A stretch of 64,000 nucleotides of DNA. Origin: Dysidea avara. Its lineage: Eukaryota > Porifera > Demospongiae > Dictyoceratida > Dysideidae. Shown piece after piece: positions 44,530 to 57,435 of the stretch. A program made the translations under genes and the position numbers. Every line of letters starts with the position of its first letter. The stretch's first letter is position 1. The notes below the pieces were generated by a model that was not told the origin of the DNA, searched no databases, and saw only the letters and a program-made list of their open reading frames with translations. The DNA is taken from NCBI RefSeq assembly GCF_963678975.1, contig NC_089285.1, forward strand, positions 6,992,694 through 7,056,693. The letters are read 5' to 3'.

Positions 44530-47420
44530 ATTCAGCTGCATTTATAATTTACTCAGTAATATTACATTGCAAGTTATTCTGTAGAGAATTCAGCTACAAA
44601 CAAGTCACCCTGTAGTCAGATCAGCTAGAAGAAGGTACCTAATAGAGAGTTCAGCTACAAAGAAGCCATCATGTAGAGAGTTCAGCTCAAATAAATCACC
44701 CTGTAGAGAATTCAGCTACAAACAAATTACCCTGTAGAGAGATCAGCTAGAAGAAGTTACCTTGTAGACAGTTCAGTTACAAAGAAACAACCATGCAAAG
44801 AGTTTAGCTGCAAACAAATCACCCAGTAGAAAGTTCCGCTATGAACAGATCACACTGTAGAGAGTTCAGTTAGAAACAAGTCATCCTGTAGATAGATCAG
44901 CTAGAAGAAGTCACCTTGTAGAGAGTTCAGCTACAAAGAAACCACCATGTAAGAGAGTTCAGCTGCAAACAAATCACCTGTAGAGAGTTCAGCTAGGAAC
45001 AAGTCACCCTGTACAGAGATCAGCTAGAAACAAGTCATCCTGTAGAGAGTTCAGCTAGAAGAAGTTACATTGTAGAGAGTTCAGCTACAAAGAAACTACC
45101 ACGTAGAGAGTTCAGCTGCAAACAAATCGCCCTGTAGAGAATTTAGCTACACACAAATCACCCTGTAGAAAGATCAGCTAGAAGAAGTTACCTTGTAGAG
45201 AGTTAATTCAGCTGCAAATAAATCACCCTATAGAGAGTTCAGCTAGAAACAAGCCACCCGTAGAGAGTCCAGCTAGAAGAAGTTACATTGTAGAGAGTTC
45301 AGCTACAAAGAAACTGCCATGTAGAGAGTTCAGCTGCAAACAAATTGCCCTGTAGAGAATTTAGCTACACACAAATCACCCTGTAGAAAGATCAGCTAGA
45401 AGAAGTTACCTTGTAGAGAGTTAATTCAGCTGCAAATAAATCACCCTATAGAGAGTTCAGCTAGAAACAAGCCACCCGTAGAGAGTCCAGCTAGAAGAAG
45501 TTACATTGTAGAGAGTTCAGCTACAAAGAAACTGCCATGTAGAGAGTTCAGCTGCAAACAAATTGCCCTGTAGAGAATTTAGCTACACACAAATCACCCT
45601 GTAGAAAGATCAGCTAGAAGAAGTTACCTTGTAGAGAGTTAATTCAGCTGCAAATAAATCACCCTATAGAGAGTTCAGCTAGAAACAAGCCACCCGTAGA
45701 GAGTCCAGCTAGAAGAAGTTACATTGTAGAGAGTTCAGCTACAAAGAAACTGCCATGTAGAGAGTTCAGCTGCAAACAAATTGCCCTGTAGAGAATTTAG
45801 CTACACACAAATCACCCTGTAGAAAGATCAGCTAGAAGAAGTTACCTTGTAGAGAGTTAATTCAGCTGCAAATAAATCACCCTGTAGAGAGTACAAGTCA
45901 CCCTGTAGAGAGATCAGCTAGAAACAAGCCACCTGTAGAGAGTTCAGCTAGAAGAAATTACATTGTAGAGAGTTCAGCTACAAAGAAACTACCATGTAGA
46001 GAGTTCAGCTGCAAACAAATCGCCTTGTAGAGAATTCAGCTACAAACAAATTACCCTGTAGAAATATCAGCTAGAAGAAGTTACCTTGTAGAGAGTTAAT
46101 TCAGCTACAAATAAATCACCCTATAGAGACTTCATCTGGAAACAAGTCACCCTGTAGAGAGATCAGCTAGAAACAAGCCACCAGTAGAGAGTTCAGCTAG
46201 AAGAAGTTACATTGTAGAGAGTTCAGCTACAAAGAAACTAGCATGTAGAGAGTTCAGCTGCAAACAAATCGCCCTTAGAGAATTTAGCTACACACAAATC
46301 ATCCTGTAGAAAGATCAGCTAGAAGAAGTTACCTTGTAGAGAGTTCAGCTAGAAACAAGTCACCCTGTAGAGAGATCAGCTAGAAACAAGCCACCCTAGA
46401 GAGTCCAGCTAGAAGAAGTTACATTGTAGAGAGTTCAGCTACAAAGAAACTACCATGTAGAGAGTTCAGCTACAAACAAATCGCCCTGTAGAGAATTCAG
46501 CTACAAACAAATTACCCTGTAGAAAGATCAGCTAGAAGAAGTTACATTGTAGAGAGTTAATCCAGCTGCAAATAAATCACCCTGTAGAGAGTTCAGCTAG
46601 AAACAAGTCACCCGTAGAGAGACCAGCTAGAAACAAGTCATCCTGTAGAGAGTTCAGCTAGAAGAAGTTACATTGTATAGAGTTCAGCTACAAAGAAACC
46701 ACCATGTAGAGAGTTATGCTTCAAACAAATTGCCCTGTAGAAAATTCAGCTACAAACAAATTACCCTGTAGAAAGATCAGCTAGAAGAAGTTACCTTGTA
46801 GAGAGTTCAGCTACAAACAAATCACCCTGTAGAGAGTTCAGCTAGAAACAAGTCACCCTGTAGGGAGATCAGCTAGAAACAAGCCACCTGTAGAGAGTTC
46901 AGCTAGAAGAAGTTACATTGTAGAAAGTTCAGCAGTTTAGCTGCAAATAAATCACCCTGTAGAGAATTCAGCTACAAACAAATCACCCTTTAGAAAGATC
47001 AGCTAGAAGAAGTTACCTTGTAGAGAGTTCAGCTACAAAGAAGTCATCCGGTAGAGAGATCAGCTAGAAGGATCACCTTGCAGAGAGGTCAGCTACAAAG
47101 AAATCACCATGTAGAGATTTCAGCTGCAAAGAAAACACCCTGTAGAAAATTCAGCCACAAACAAATTGCCCTGTAGAAAGATCATTTAGAAGAAGTTACC
47201 TTGTAGAGAGTTCAGCTACAAAGAAACCATTCTGTAAAGAGCTCAGCTGCAAACAAATCACCTGTACAGAATTCAGCTACAAACAAATCACCCTGTAGAG
47301 AGAGATCAGCTAGAAGAAGTTACCTTGTAGATCGTTCAGCTACATACAATTCACCCTGTAGAGAGAGCATCTAGAAGAAGTCACCTTGTAGAGTGTTCAG
47401 TTACAAAGAAACCACCATGG
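44530..47420 (-). repeat. Satellite array of copy B
   Basis: Monomers of ~30 bp, seen on the plus strand as tgtagagagttcagct plus a variable linker (acaaagaaaccaccat, gcaaacaaatcaccc, agaagaagttacctt). It includes the perfect 218-bp higher-order unit at 45201-45854. Confidence 0.95.
45201..45854. repeat. Three 218-bp higher-order units in tandem
   Basis: agttaattcagctgcaaata begins at 45201, 45419 and 45637, and again (diverging afterward) at 45855. Each full unit is seven monomers. I see no difference between the three units, implying very recent amplification or gene conversion. Confidence 0.9.
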
Positions 47421-47604
47421 AGATTTCTGTAATCAATATATGTATTATATATATATAATTTGTACATTTACTGATAAAATATTTAAAGTACATCTTCTTC
47501 ATCTTTTCTTCTTCCTGTGATAAAGAAAAAAGATAGGTTATAAAGATAGGTTATAAAGTCTCAAAGCCGGCCTTTGGGGTATACAAATACAGAAAGAAAT
47601 GAAA

Positions 47605-47929
47605 TCTAATCCAAAACAGCCAAGCTGTAAAAAAAGGGTGCGGCCCTCAAAAAGGCTATGGTGAAAAAAGATGTGAAATCCAAGGTGGCGGCCAAGAAAT
47701 GGCTGTGATGGTAGGTTAATGGTAAAAATTTTAATAACGCAATTCAGGTGAATTTTGTGCCAAGACCAAGCGACACCAAATTCACCTGAATTTTCGTTAT
47801 TAAAATTTTTACCATTAACCTACCATCACAGCCATTTCTTGGCCGCCACCTTGGATTTCACATCTTTTTTCACCATAGCCTTTTCGAGGGCCGCACACTT
47901 TTTTTACAGCTTGGCTGTTTTGGATTAGA
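47605..47929. repeat. Palindromic head of copy B
   Basis: Inverted repeat from tctaatccaaaacagcc to ggctgttttggattaga with a divergent centre near 47745-47785, matching 13054-13379. Confidence 0.95.
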
Positions 47930-48537
47930 TATATATATATACAGTTAACAAAGATTATTGAAAGATATTGGCGTGCTTATTTGCCACCCACTGCAGTACC
48001 TATTGTGTCTCTTTATTTGGTCATTTTGTTAAGAAACTTTTACCTCATCATTGTAAAATAACACTTTTGGTTTTCAGTGATCAGATTATCAGTAAGCATC
48101 TACATACATCTATTGGATTCCATTAAACAGAAGTTGTGATAATGGAATAACTATACATTGGTTATAGAATAAGTAATTGTTTTATTGTTGTTTATTTAGT
48201 GTTTGCATTACTGCAACATCAACAAAGAATGAAAACTTCTATAAACACAAACACTTACCTTTACTTACATTCTTTTTACATCTCACTTTGCTCTTGTACC
48301 AATGTACTCACCTTTCAGGTATTGCATATTTTAAGTAAAAACTACACTGTCACTTTGGTCAAAGTTTTAATAACTCCAATGTGTTTTATTTCACCCCCTC
48401 TACTCCTTATAATTGAAAGTGCCTTACTAATACACATGGTGCTGTTTGTTGGAATTTTGCTTGAAGTTTTGATATGAAATGTAAAATCTACAGTATAAAA
48501 TTTCCACTTTAACTATCACAACATCTGTGCTTAAATT

Positions 48538-48576
48538 GTGTGTGTGTGTGTGTGCGCGTGTGTGTGTGTGTGTGTG

Positions 48577-48639
<63 letters not shown>
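48538..48639. repeat. (TG)n microsatellite
   Basis: About 50 dinucleotides with a few tgcg interruptions. Confidence 0.97.
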
Positions 48640-48640
<1 letters not shown>

Positions 48641-49059
48641 TGTAATGGCGTGATGGTGTGATGGTGTTGTTTGTGTTGAAAGGAATTTACAGGTTACATG
48701 ATTATTCATTGGCAACCAACACTGAAATAAAGTAACCATTAGCTACATATATGTAATAATATTATGCCAATCTGTCCCTGTAGTCCAAGTTTTTGATGTG
48801 ACACAAGGAAAGCTAAAGGTTAGCGCCAATATATATTCATAGTTGTTACTTTATGTCTATATATGTGTATTTAGTGCTATTTCAGTTATTGATGCATACC
48901 TTATGGTAGCTGTTGGTAAACACTTTTCATTTGGTCAAGATGCATAAGATGAGTTGCAACCGCATTTGATTTACATACAAACAATATCATCAGACAGTTC
49001 TTATGAGTCACCTATAAACCACCACCAGTTAATAATCATATCATGGCCAAACTGATGTG

Positions 49060-49060
<1 letters not shown>

Positions 49061-49148
<88 letters not shown>

Positions 49149-49149
49149 A
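49061..49149. repeat. (CAG)n microsatellite
   Basis: About 28 agc/cag triplets with one gta interruption near the start. A 91-codon frame through it (M...poly-Ser) has no other support as a gene. Confidence 0.97.
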
Positions 49150-49816
49150 GTGTCTGATGTTGTGCCAGATGACCATGCACTATTTGTGTAGGTACACAAT
49201 GCTTTTTTGTGGTAATTTTAGGAATGCTGAAAAATTACTTAGTCAACAACCCACACAACCAACTCTTAAGCCTCTTTGTGCACGTTTATTAATTATTAAA
49301 TCTTTTTATAATTATTGAGATTGATATGTATGTGCAAGGCAGATAGTCACTCAAGGCCCCAGGATTTAAAGGGCTCCAGGCCTACAAATTTAGGGCTGCA
49401 ACATCTCCAGATACAAGCCTGAAAGAGTAAATTGTGCTTTGTCCATACACATCAAACAGAATGCAAAATTGTATAAAGTCTGAGCTAATATGGGTTACTA
49501 AAGGAGGTCAGATCTCACAAATTTTATAAAAGATTGAGACCACTAATAGAATTACAGTCAGTCATTGTGCTGATTACACGACATAACATATTAGTTACAT
49601 GTATTTATAATCGAGCACCATAACGTATAAATATTGTGATTTTGTGCACTTTGTGAGACAAGCATCAAACTTAGCACTCATAAATTGTACTCCCAATGAC
49701 ATTTATTTTTAGATATAGTGCCATCACATATGTGACTGCTATTTTAGAATATAAATGTATATAGTCCTGCAGTGCAGATATTAAGTAATACCATTTTGAA
49801 GGTAAATATATATATA

Positions 49817-50130
49817 TATAAACCAAAACATCCAAGCTGTAAAAAAAGAGTGCGGCCCCCAAGGTGAAAAAAGATGTGAAATCCAAGGTGGCGGCCAAGA
49901 AATGGCTGTGATGGTAGGTTAATGGCAAAAATTTTAATAACAGCAATTCAGGTGAATTTGTGTTGCCTCCTCCACTAGGATTCGGCACCAAATTCACCTG
50001 AATTGTCGTAATTAAAATTTTTGCCATTAACCTACCATCACAGCCATTTCTTGGCGCCACCTTGGATTTCACATCTTTTTTCACCTTAGGGGCAGTACTC
50101 TTTTTTACAGCTTGGCTGTTTTGGTTTAGA
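49817..50130. repeat. Palindromic head of copy C
   Basis: Inverted repeat from taaaccaaaacatcc to ctgttttggttta. Relative to copies A and B both ends carry the matching change aatcc to aaacc / ggatt to ggttt, so pairing is preserved. Confidence 0.85.
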
Positions 50131-50289
50131 TATCACTTCTTTTTGCATTGCAAGCCACAAAGCTGGCCATATGGCTTTGATGCTTCTTTTTAACTTGCAA
50201 GGAATTGTGGAAGAAAGGAAGTAATTGTGTGTATAGCTTTTGTCTGATAAAATATTTGTATATTTAACATTGAATGATGATTATCACAT

Positions 50290-51860
50290 ACTGTAGTTAA
50301 TAAGGTGACTTCTTACATAACTGAACCGTAGCTGAAACTCTCATTGTTTGTAGCTGAACTCTTTTCAGGGTGATTTGTTTCTAGCTGAACTCTCTACAGG
50401 ATGATTTGTTTCTAGCTGAACTTTCTACAGAGTGATTTGTTTGTAGCTGAACTCTCTACATTGTGATTTCTTTGTAGAAGAACTCTCTATACAAGGTGAC
50501 TTGTTCAAGCTGAACTCTCTACAGGGTGGCTGAATTCTCTACAGGGTGATTTGTTTGCAACCGAACTCTCTACAAGATGATTCGTTTCTAGCTGATTTCT
50601 CTATAGTGTGACTTGATTGTAGCTGAACTCTCTACAGGATGGTTTCTTTGTAGCTGATCTCTCTACAGGATGACTTGTTTCTAGCTGATCTCTGGATGAC
50701 TTGTTTCTAGCTGATCTCTCTACACGGTGACTTGTTTCTAGTTGAACTCTCTATAGGGTTATCTGTTTGTAATTGAACTCTCTACAGGATGGTTTCTTTG
50801 TAGTGCTCTCTCTACAGGGTGACTTGTTTTTAGCTGATCTCTCTACAGGGTGAACTTGTTTCTGGCTGAACTCTCTACAGATGATTTGTTTGCAGCAGCT
50901 GAACTCTCTACATGGTGGTTTCTTTATATCTGAACTCTCTACAGGGTGATTTCTTCTAGCTGATTTCTCTACAGGGTGATCTGTTCGTAGCTGAACTTTC
51001 TACAGGGTGATTTATTTGAGGCTGAACTCTTTATATGATGGTTTCTTTGTAGCTGAGCTCTGTGCAAGGTAACTTCTTCTAGCTGAATCTCTCTATATGG
51101 TGACTTGTTTGTAGCTGAACTATCTGCAGGGTGATTTGTTTGTAGTTGAACTCTCTACAAGGTGATCCTTCTAGCTGATCTCTCTACAGGATGACATTTT
51201 CTAGCTGCACTCTCTACAGGGTGATATGTTTGGAGCTGAACTCTCTACATGGTGGTTTCTTTGCAACTAAACTCTCAATAAGGTGATGTCTTGTAGCTGA
51301 TCTCTCTACTGGATGACTAATTGTTTCTAGCTGATCTCTCTATAGAGTTATAACATGTTTGTATAGCTGAACTCTTTACAGAGTGGTTTTTTTGATTGGT
51401 TGCTGAACTCTCCAGCTACCCAGTGACGTGTTTGTACTACAGAGTGACTTGTTTGTAGCTAAACTCTCTACGGAGTGACTTACTTGTAGCTGAACATTGC
51501 ATAAAGTAACTTGTTTGTAGCTGATCTAGATGAACTCTCTACTGGGTATAGTTTTTTTGTAGCTGAACCCTTTACACAGTGACTTGTTTGTAGCTGAATT
51601 CTCTACAGAGTGACTTATTGTAGCTGAACTCTTTACAAGGTGACTTGTTTATAGCTGAATTCTCTTCAATGTGACTTATAATGTTCTGAATCTCTACAGC
51701 AACATATTTTTGTAGTTGAACTCTCTACAGGGTGACTTGCTTGTAGCTGAATTGTCTATAAGATTACTGTTTGTAGCTGAACTCCCTACAGAATAACTTT
51801 CAATGTCATATAAGTCTATAATGGAGTAAGTTATAAATGTAGCTGAATGCTCTATTAGGG
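50290..51860 (+). repeat. Satellite array of copy C
   Basis: About 50 diverged ~30-bp monomers with the core tagctgaactctctaca. The terminal, most degenerate stretch (cttataatgttctgaatctc, gtttgtagctgatctagatg) matches the end of array A closely. Confidence 0.9.
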
Positions 51861-51905
51861 TGACTGTTCTATTAGAGTATCTCGATCTCGCATATGTTAC
51901 ACGTA

Positions 51906-52461
51906 TATATATTTATTTATTTTCCAAAAATGTGCAGCCTCAGTTTGAGGATTAACGCACATATGAAACATGCATACAAAATGTTTTACAATATGATTGA
52001 TTATGGGATTACTGATTGGTAGGGGAAAGTAATAATAATTTCAGTTGGTACTTAAAAATTTGTAATGATTGTTGTTGGATTAGGTCAGGTGGGAGTGAAT
52101 TCCACAGTCTAATTGATCTAGGGAAGAATGAATTACTGTACTGATTGGTCCTTGCATAGATATGATGAAATCTTTGATCATGTCCTCTGGTGTTAGAAGT
52201 GACAGGGATTAAATCAACTAGAGATATATCAATAAGATTATGAACAATTTTGTAGAGGAGGGTGATACTAGATACTTGTCTGTGGTGTTCTAAGCTGAGA
52301 ATGTTAAGGTCAATGAGCATGTTAGTTACGCTGCTGAAACGCGAGAAGTCAGCCATAATGAATCTGGCAGGTTGCCTCTGTACTCGTTCAAGCTTATCAA
52401 TGTCTCTTCTGATGTGAGGGGACCAGACAGGATTGGCGTATTCTAAGATTGGTCTTATCGC
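51906..52461 (-). pseudogene. 5'-truncated LINE fragment within composite element C
   Basis: The minus strand 52464-52009 reads RPILEYANPVWSPHIRRDID, KLERVQRQPARFIMADFSRF and IRLWNSLPPDLIQQQ. This is the post-RT C-terminal region of a CR1/Jockey-like LINE, distinct from those at 9-11 kb. A tatttatttatttt tail (plus strand, ~51909-51922) marks its 3' end. Only the 3' ~550 bp inserted, and the host element lost ~385 bp at the site. Confidence 0.85.
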
Positions 52462-53925
52462 CAAACTTGGTACTGAGATTCGCCTTAATGAGCCGTTTCA
52501 GTGTACCAAATTTCAATCCGATTGGAGCACGCATTCGTGTTTTATGGCGGATTTTGAAAAGTGTGCGAAAAGAAGAAATAGAAAAAGAAAAAAACGAAGA
52601 AAAAAAACTCCAAACTTTGGCCGCTCGTATCTCGGAGATACCTGGAACGATTTTCTTCAAATTTGGAATGTGGACTCCCCTACCTAGCCGGCACGTCTGT
52701 AGCAACTTTGGTTTCAATCGGATAAGGAATCACGGAGCTACAAAGGTGTGAAAATCGTGTTTACTTTCTTCCTGTAAATATACTCACGGTGTGGCGCGCC
52801 GGCTTCTTGGGCCGCACGACAAACTACCGTGTGTCTTGATATATTACATGGAACCATTTTGGGGGCATGTTCAGTATGTTAAAGCCGGCACAGCAAGCTG
52901 TCTAACTATCCTCACAGCTATATATAAGTAACTATAGTGGTCCTGGAAGAAAATTTAAAAAATCTGATGTAAAATACAATTGGTATAACAATTAAATTAA
53001 GTTGCAGTTTATTGTAAGTGTTGCAAATACAATGTTTGGCCGTGTCTTTATGTACATTTGTAAGAAAATACATTTACCATATTGCCTCGAATACTGGCCA
53101 GTCTCAAATAGTGCCCTGGTCTCAAATAATGGCCTGCATAAAAGTTGCCTATACACGTGTATTTCACTGAAATAGTTTTTCACCCATGCCACTGGGTCTG
53201 GGTGAAAGTTGCTCAAAAGAAATGAACGCCTAGGCCACCATTCAAGACAATGCAGTATATGAGAAATTAAAACTTCATAATATGGCTTCACATGAATTAG
53301 ACAGCAATGAAAAGAACTGAACTTTTCAAGAGCCAATGCTTTCATGTCCATTATTTCCACATGGAATAACTTCAGCTACAATCAAACATTTTCACTAGTT
53401 TATCGTAGCTTCTGCAAGGCATTGCATAATATTCATACAAATGAGTTTAGCATAGCAATTGGAGTGAATTGGGTATATAAAGACAAGGGTTTACAATACA
53501 GGTGGTTGTTTTAGGCTCTTGCGTTGCTTTGTGACTCATCTAAGATTTTGGCAATCAGAAAAGGGGTTCTTGTTTTTAATGCTACACTTAATGTCAGCTA
53601 GGTACACTATGATGTTTGTGAAATGTTAGGGTAAATGATGCTTGTTAATACTCTTTACTTTTGATGCCATACCAATTTCTATGGATCCCTGCATTGTGCT
53701 GCATCATACATTAGCCAGCCATCTCCCTAGAGAACTTGCATCCTTTACTTAAATCCAACAGTAGCTGACTTAATATAGCTCTTATAGATCTTCATAAATA
53801 GTGTTTTCAATGCATTGTATGTGCTGATTTACATGCACAGTAATCAATCAATCAACCAATTAATCAATCAGCATAGCTACATTGTAATGTCTTGTGAGCT
53901 TACAACATATCTGTATTGTATTTAT

Positions 53926-54272
53926 TTATTTATTAATGCTTTACAGCACAAGTGCTGAAGGTCTGTAGGATACCTGGTCCTACAGCCTGCTCAAATACTT
54001 TAGCTACATAAGGTGTGTTTGAAAAGTTAGAGAAAGGAGAAAAAATCCATGACTGGACCTCAAACCTGTAGCCATCCGATTTACGCTCGAACGCTTACAG
54101 GAGTCTACCAGGTGGTCAGGATGTTTTCTCCTTGTTATTTTCATGTAATTATATCCATAGGAATTCTAGAGAGTAACTCATTATCTCTAAGTACCCCAAG
54201 TAGAACCAAATGGACACTAGTTTGTTTATTAATGCTTTACAGCACAAGTGCTGAAGGTCTGTAGGACACCTG
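53926..54272 (-). repeat. LINE 3'-end repeats bracketing a tRNA-like SINE relic
   Basis: ttattaatgctttacagcac plus aagtgctgaaggtctgtagga occurs at about 53929 and 54227 in the same orientation. Between them, on the minus strand, caggtttgaggtcca resembles a Pol III B box and cctggtagactcctgtaagc sits where an A-box arm would. This looks like a SINE whose tail copies a LINE 3' end, or one repeat inserted in another. Confidence 0.45.
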
Positions 54273-55287
54273 CATGTAAGTCTGAATATACAGAGTGACC
54301 TTACCACACTATACATAGTCATATAACCATCAATATACTAATACTTGTCACCATTATGTATGTGGTCAGTTATGCATATCATCATAAACCACCATGGTGA
54401 TACCAAGAATAAACAAATATAGACATTGTGGTTTTTAGATGAATCAAGTTTTCCATGAAATTGCCCATCTGTATATACTTTTATATTGGTTATCTAGATT
54501 TTGTTACGCACTAAAAGCTTCATTTTGTACTGTGGGTGGAGTGTTGTTAAAAGTTGAGCATCAATGGGAATTACTAACTGTATATTCTTATCTATTATTG
54601 TTGTGTTTTATGTTTCCTTTCCCAAATGCCAAGGTTTGTTAATTTGTTGTGTGTATGATGTGTTGTAGCTCAGTAGAATGGCCAAGTGTGGCATCAAGTC
54701 ACACTCAATTATTTTATTATACCACTCTCTGCTTAGTATTCATATGATTTCTTAGTCTATAGATTACATAGTTTCCTTTCATTGGCACTTCATTGTACTC
54801 ATAAAATTTCTGTTTTTAAGTACAAAGTTTGTGATGCATAGTGTAGGAAAATTATAATGTAATAGCATAACACTAAGTAGATAGCAGATCAGGGATTTTA
54901 GCTGTATGCAGCTAATAGTACACAATGAACCACAGTGTTTCATATGTATCATAGCAAGTGGTAATGCATAATTCAATGTAGTGTACATATTGTTTGTTGA
55001 AGTGTAAACAGAAAGTATATTCCACTAATCACTGTACAAGTATTGTTAGGTAACAGTTTGTACAGTGTGCACATGATGTGAACAAGAAAACAAATGGTGC
55101 TTACGCGCGTGTTTTTGCCACTAAATTTATGTATACATACCACAAAAATGCATTCTTTGTGGAGGTGTTAACCACATGTGTAAACTGACAAGCCCAATAC
55201 ATTTATCACATGTGTGAGTCACATGTTATGCATAAGATTAACAATAATGTGCGTGCTATCATAATGGTTTTGGGTGTGGTCATAAAT

Positions 55288-55322
55288 ATGCAAAAAATAT
55301 ATATATATATATATATATATAA
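55288..55322. repeat. (AT)n microsatellite
   Basis: About 14 at dinucleotides following a short a run. Confidence 0.9.
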
Positions 55323-56622
55323 GGGTAAGCAGTCAAAACTTTTGGCTTCTATAGAATGTATAAGAGCCAGTTGAATGTAACTAAAGAACCATCTATACAA
55401 GTGCCATAAGCTAGCCAACTACATAAAACAGCTGAAGTTTCTTGCACATCTCTGAAAACTATAAAGTATAAAGCAGAAGTTGGATTAAAGACCAAGGAGT
55501 TACAACGCAAACCAAGTATAGGTTGTTGCACTGCACAATCACAGCAGTTGTATTGATAGTACAATTTGGGGGTGTCAGAGTAAAAGTGAAAGTGGTAAGG
55601 CTCAGTGTAGGAGGATCTAAGGGCATGCCCCCAGGAAAATTTTTGAGAATTACTTTTGAGATGCTATTTGGAGGCAATTTTGAGCTGTATTACTAGATAT
55701 GATGCTGGCTAGCTACCTGACAAGTGTTCAATAATTTAACTGGACAATAATCAAAAGCACCTTCATAATGCTGTTTGACTCTTACACCTACCTTTTGATC
55801 ATGAGTTATTAATTGAGAGATGAACTGTAAGAAATGTTTCCAAAGTATTTACAAAGAGAAAAAAAGCCAAAGCTAAGCACAAATATAATTATTTTTAGAG
55901 GCACCTAATACGGACTAAGTCGACATGAAAGTAGTGAACTTGCAATACTTAACATTTATTTCATGGCAACAATTGATGGAAACAGCTATCATCTAACTTG
56001 TCTTTCACTCAAAATAGCTTCTTCAGATTTAGCTTCATCAAGTTTGAAAGTTTTTTTTTTAATTTCAGCCAAAAAGTGGTGAGGCTCTGGCCTCACTGGT
56101 CGCACCTACTCTGATGCACTTGAGAATTTATTGTCATGCCTATAAGTTGCTTATGTAAACTAACTGAATTTTCTTGGAAACCTACATAGATAAATTAGCA
56201 AGGTACAAACCCTTTAACCAAATTAAAGATTGAGTGAATACAACACAAAACTTGATCCCAAGCAAAACCAACTCTGTTGATGTAGTCTGGTTCTGCTTTG
56301 TTTCTATGCGATTATCAGCTTTGGGATTTGCACACAATTGTAAAACTTAATGACCCATACAGCCAATGCTTGAAAGAGTACAGCCATCCATTTAAAACTG
56401 CTACATATTCAGAAAAAGATGCAATATTATAGGGTGGAGGCCAAGAAATGGCATATTACTGCCAACTAGTGCCCTTTGATAGTTATCACACATCTTTTAC
56501 AGAATATGTAGCCCTTTTAAAAGGACTGTACCAGCTCAGTTGTTTGGAATTGGATGATTATGTGTTATTTGTGATGATTACTGTATTAATGGTGTTTTGG
56601 AATACTGTATGTATACTTGTAG

Positions 56623-56949
56623 GTTCACCAGATATTCGTTTGGTGGATGGTGATGGTTCATATAGAGGTAGGCTAGAGATCAGACACACTGGAGAAGGAG
56701 GACCAGAATGGGGAACTGTTTGTAATAAGAATTTCAATTTTGCTGCAGCGAGTGTTGTGTGTCGTCAGTTGGGATATACAGGAGCATATCGTGTACAGTC
56801 ATTTAGGAGTGGTCCAACTGGTGGTGTTATCTGGCTAGAAAATGTTCAATGTAATGGAAATGAGGTATCAATAATGGACTGTAAATATGATGGATGGGGA
56901 AATACTAGCTGTAGCCATCATGATGATGATGTGGGGATTATTTGCATAG
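56623..56949 (+). CDS. SRCR domain exon 1
   Basis: The acceptor is tatacttgtag and the donor gtgatt, phase 1 at both ends. It encodes a full scavenger-receptor cysteine-rich domain: DIRLVDGDGSYRGRLEIRH, EWGTVCNKNFNFAAASVVCR, QLGYTGA, IWLENVQCNGNEVSIMDC and a final CSHHDDDVGIIC. SRCR domains occur in extracellular or secreted proteins and bind ligands or microbial surfaces. This is the first of a run of same-strand, same-phase extracellular exons. No signal peptide exon was identified upstream. Confidence 0.9.
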
Positions 56950-57435
56950 GTGATTAATTTTGTAATTGTAAACTTTTAGTTATAACAAGAATAGAAAGTA
57001 TACATGTTAGCAGAGATTACAAATGCACCACTGTAACATGTAAACATAGAAATATCACCAGTTAACTGTAGTAAAGATGTACCAATCATGCAAGTTTTAG
57101 CCAAACTGACAATTGTTGCACAGGATTTAGTTTAGAAATTTCTACTAATGCTACCAAAAATCTTATTGCTATTGAAAGATGGATTAGTAGTTTCACAACT
57201 AAGCACAAACTAACAAATGTAAATCCATAGTGTTTATGAATGTGGAAGCTATTGATAGTGATATAACAGTTCTCAAAACATACTTAGCAGTTTCTTATAA
57301 ATAAATCACCTTACTGGTGAACAATAATAATAGCCATCCAATTATAATTGTTATGGATCTAACAAAAGGTTGCACATTTCCAGAAATTATCCAATTATTT
57401 ATATCAATGTATTCTACTATGTATAGCTAAATCAG

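Larger units (their letters stand above)
43709..47929 (-). mobile_element. Composite satellite-carrying element, copy B
   Basis: On the minus strand it starts TCTAATCC (47929) after an A and ends gtgtgtcCTGA (43709) before a T. Here the 3' end is a true CTRR. Order: palindromic head 47605-47929, degraded GC hairpin ~47570, array ~44530-47420, unique tail 43709-44529. Both flanks are (TA)n. This copy is the best evidence for the terminal sequences of the family. Confidence 0.8.
47930..49816. other. Intergenic with two long microsatellites
   Basis: (TG)n at 48538-48639 and (CAG)n at 49061-49149, the latter reading as polyserine, polyglutamine or polyalanine by frame. A frame at 48199-48477 is hydrophobic but not recognised. 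No gene is supported. Confidence 0.5.
49817..52839 (+). mobile_element. Composite satellite-carrying element, copy C, with LINE insertion
   Basis: Palindromic head 49817-50130, hairpin remnant ~50150-50182, array ~50290-51860, then the ctattagagtatctcgatct motif and the start of the tail to about 51905. A LINE fragment fills 51906-52461. The tail resumes at ccaaacttggtactgag, about 385 bp further along than in copy A, and ends gtgtgtcTTGA followed by T. The 5' terminus is worn (tataaacc instead of tctaatcc). Confidence 0.75.
52840..56622. other. Long noncoding stretch before the SRCR exon
   Basis: It contains a LINE 3' relic and a tRNA-like SINE relic at 53926-54272, an (AT)n run at 55288-55322, and a hAT-like fragment near 55560-55690 (gggcatgcccccaggaaaat). 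cctcgaatactggccagtct (~53090) looks like part of a dispersed repeat. No exon was supported. It may be intronic if the Ig exon at 37.7 kb belongs to the same gene. Confidence 0.5.

Noticed and set aside
48509-48739. His/Thr-repeat frame on the minus strand
   Set aside because: Pure translation of a (TG)n/(CA)n microsatellite. The same applies to frames across 58.36-58.43, 58.9-59.0 and 59.3-59.4 kb.
49043-49318. 91-codon frame with a polyserine tract
   Set aside because: The frame is created by a (CAG)n microsatellite. Nothing around it looks coding, and the other frames are equally repeat-driven.
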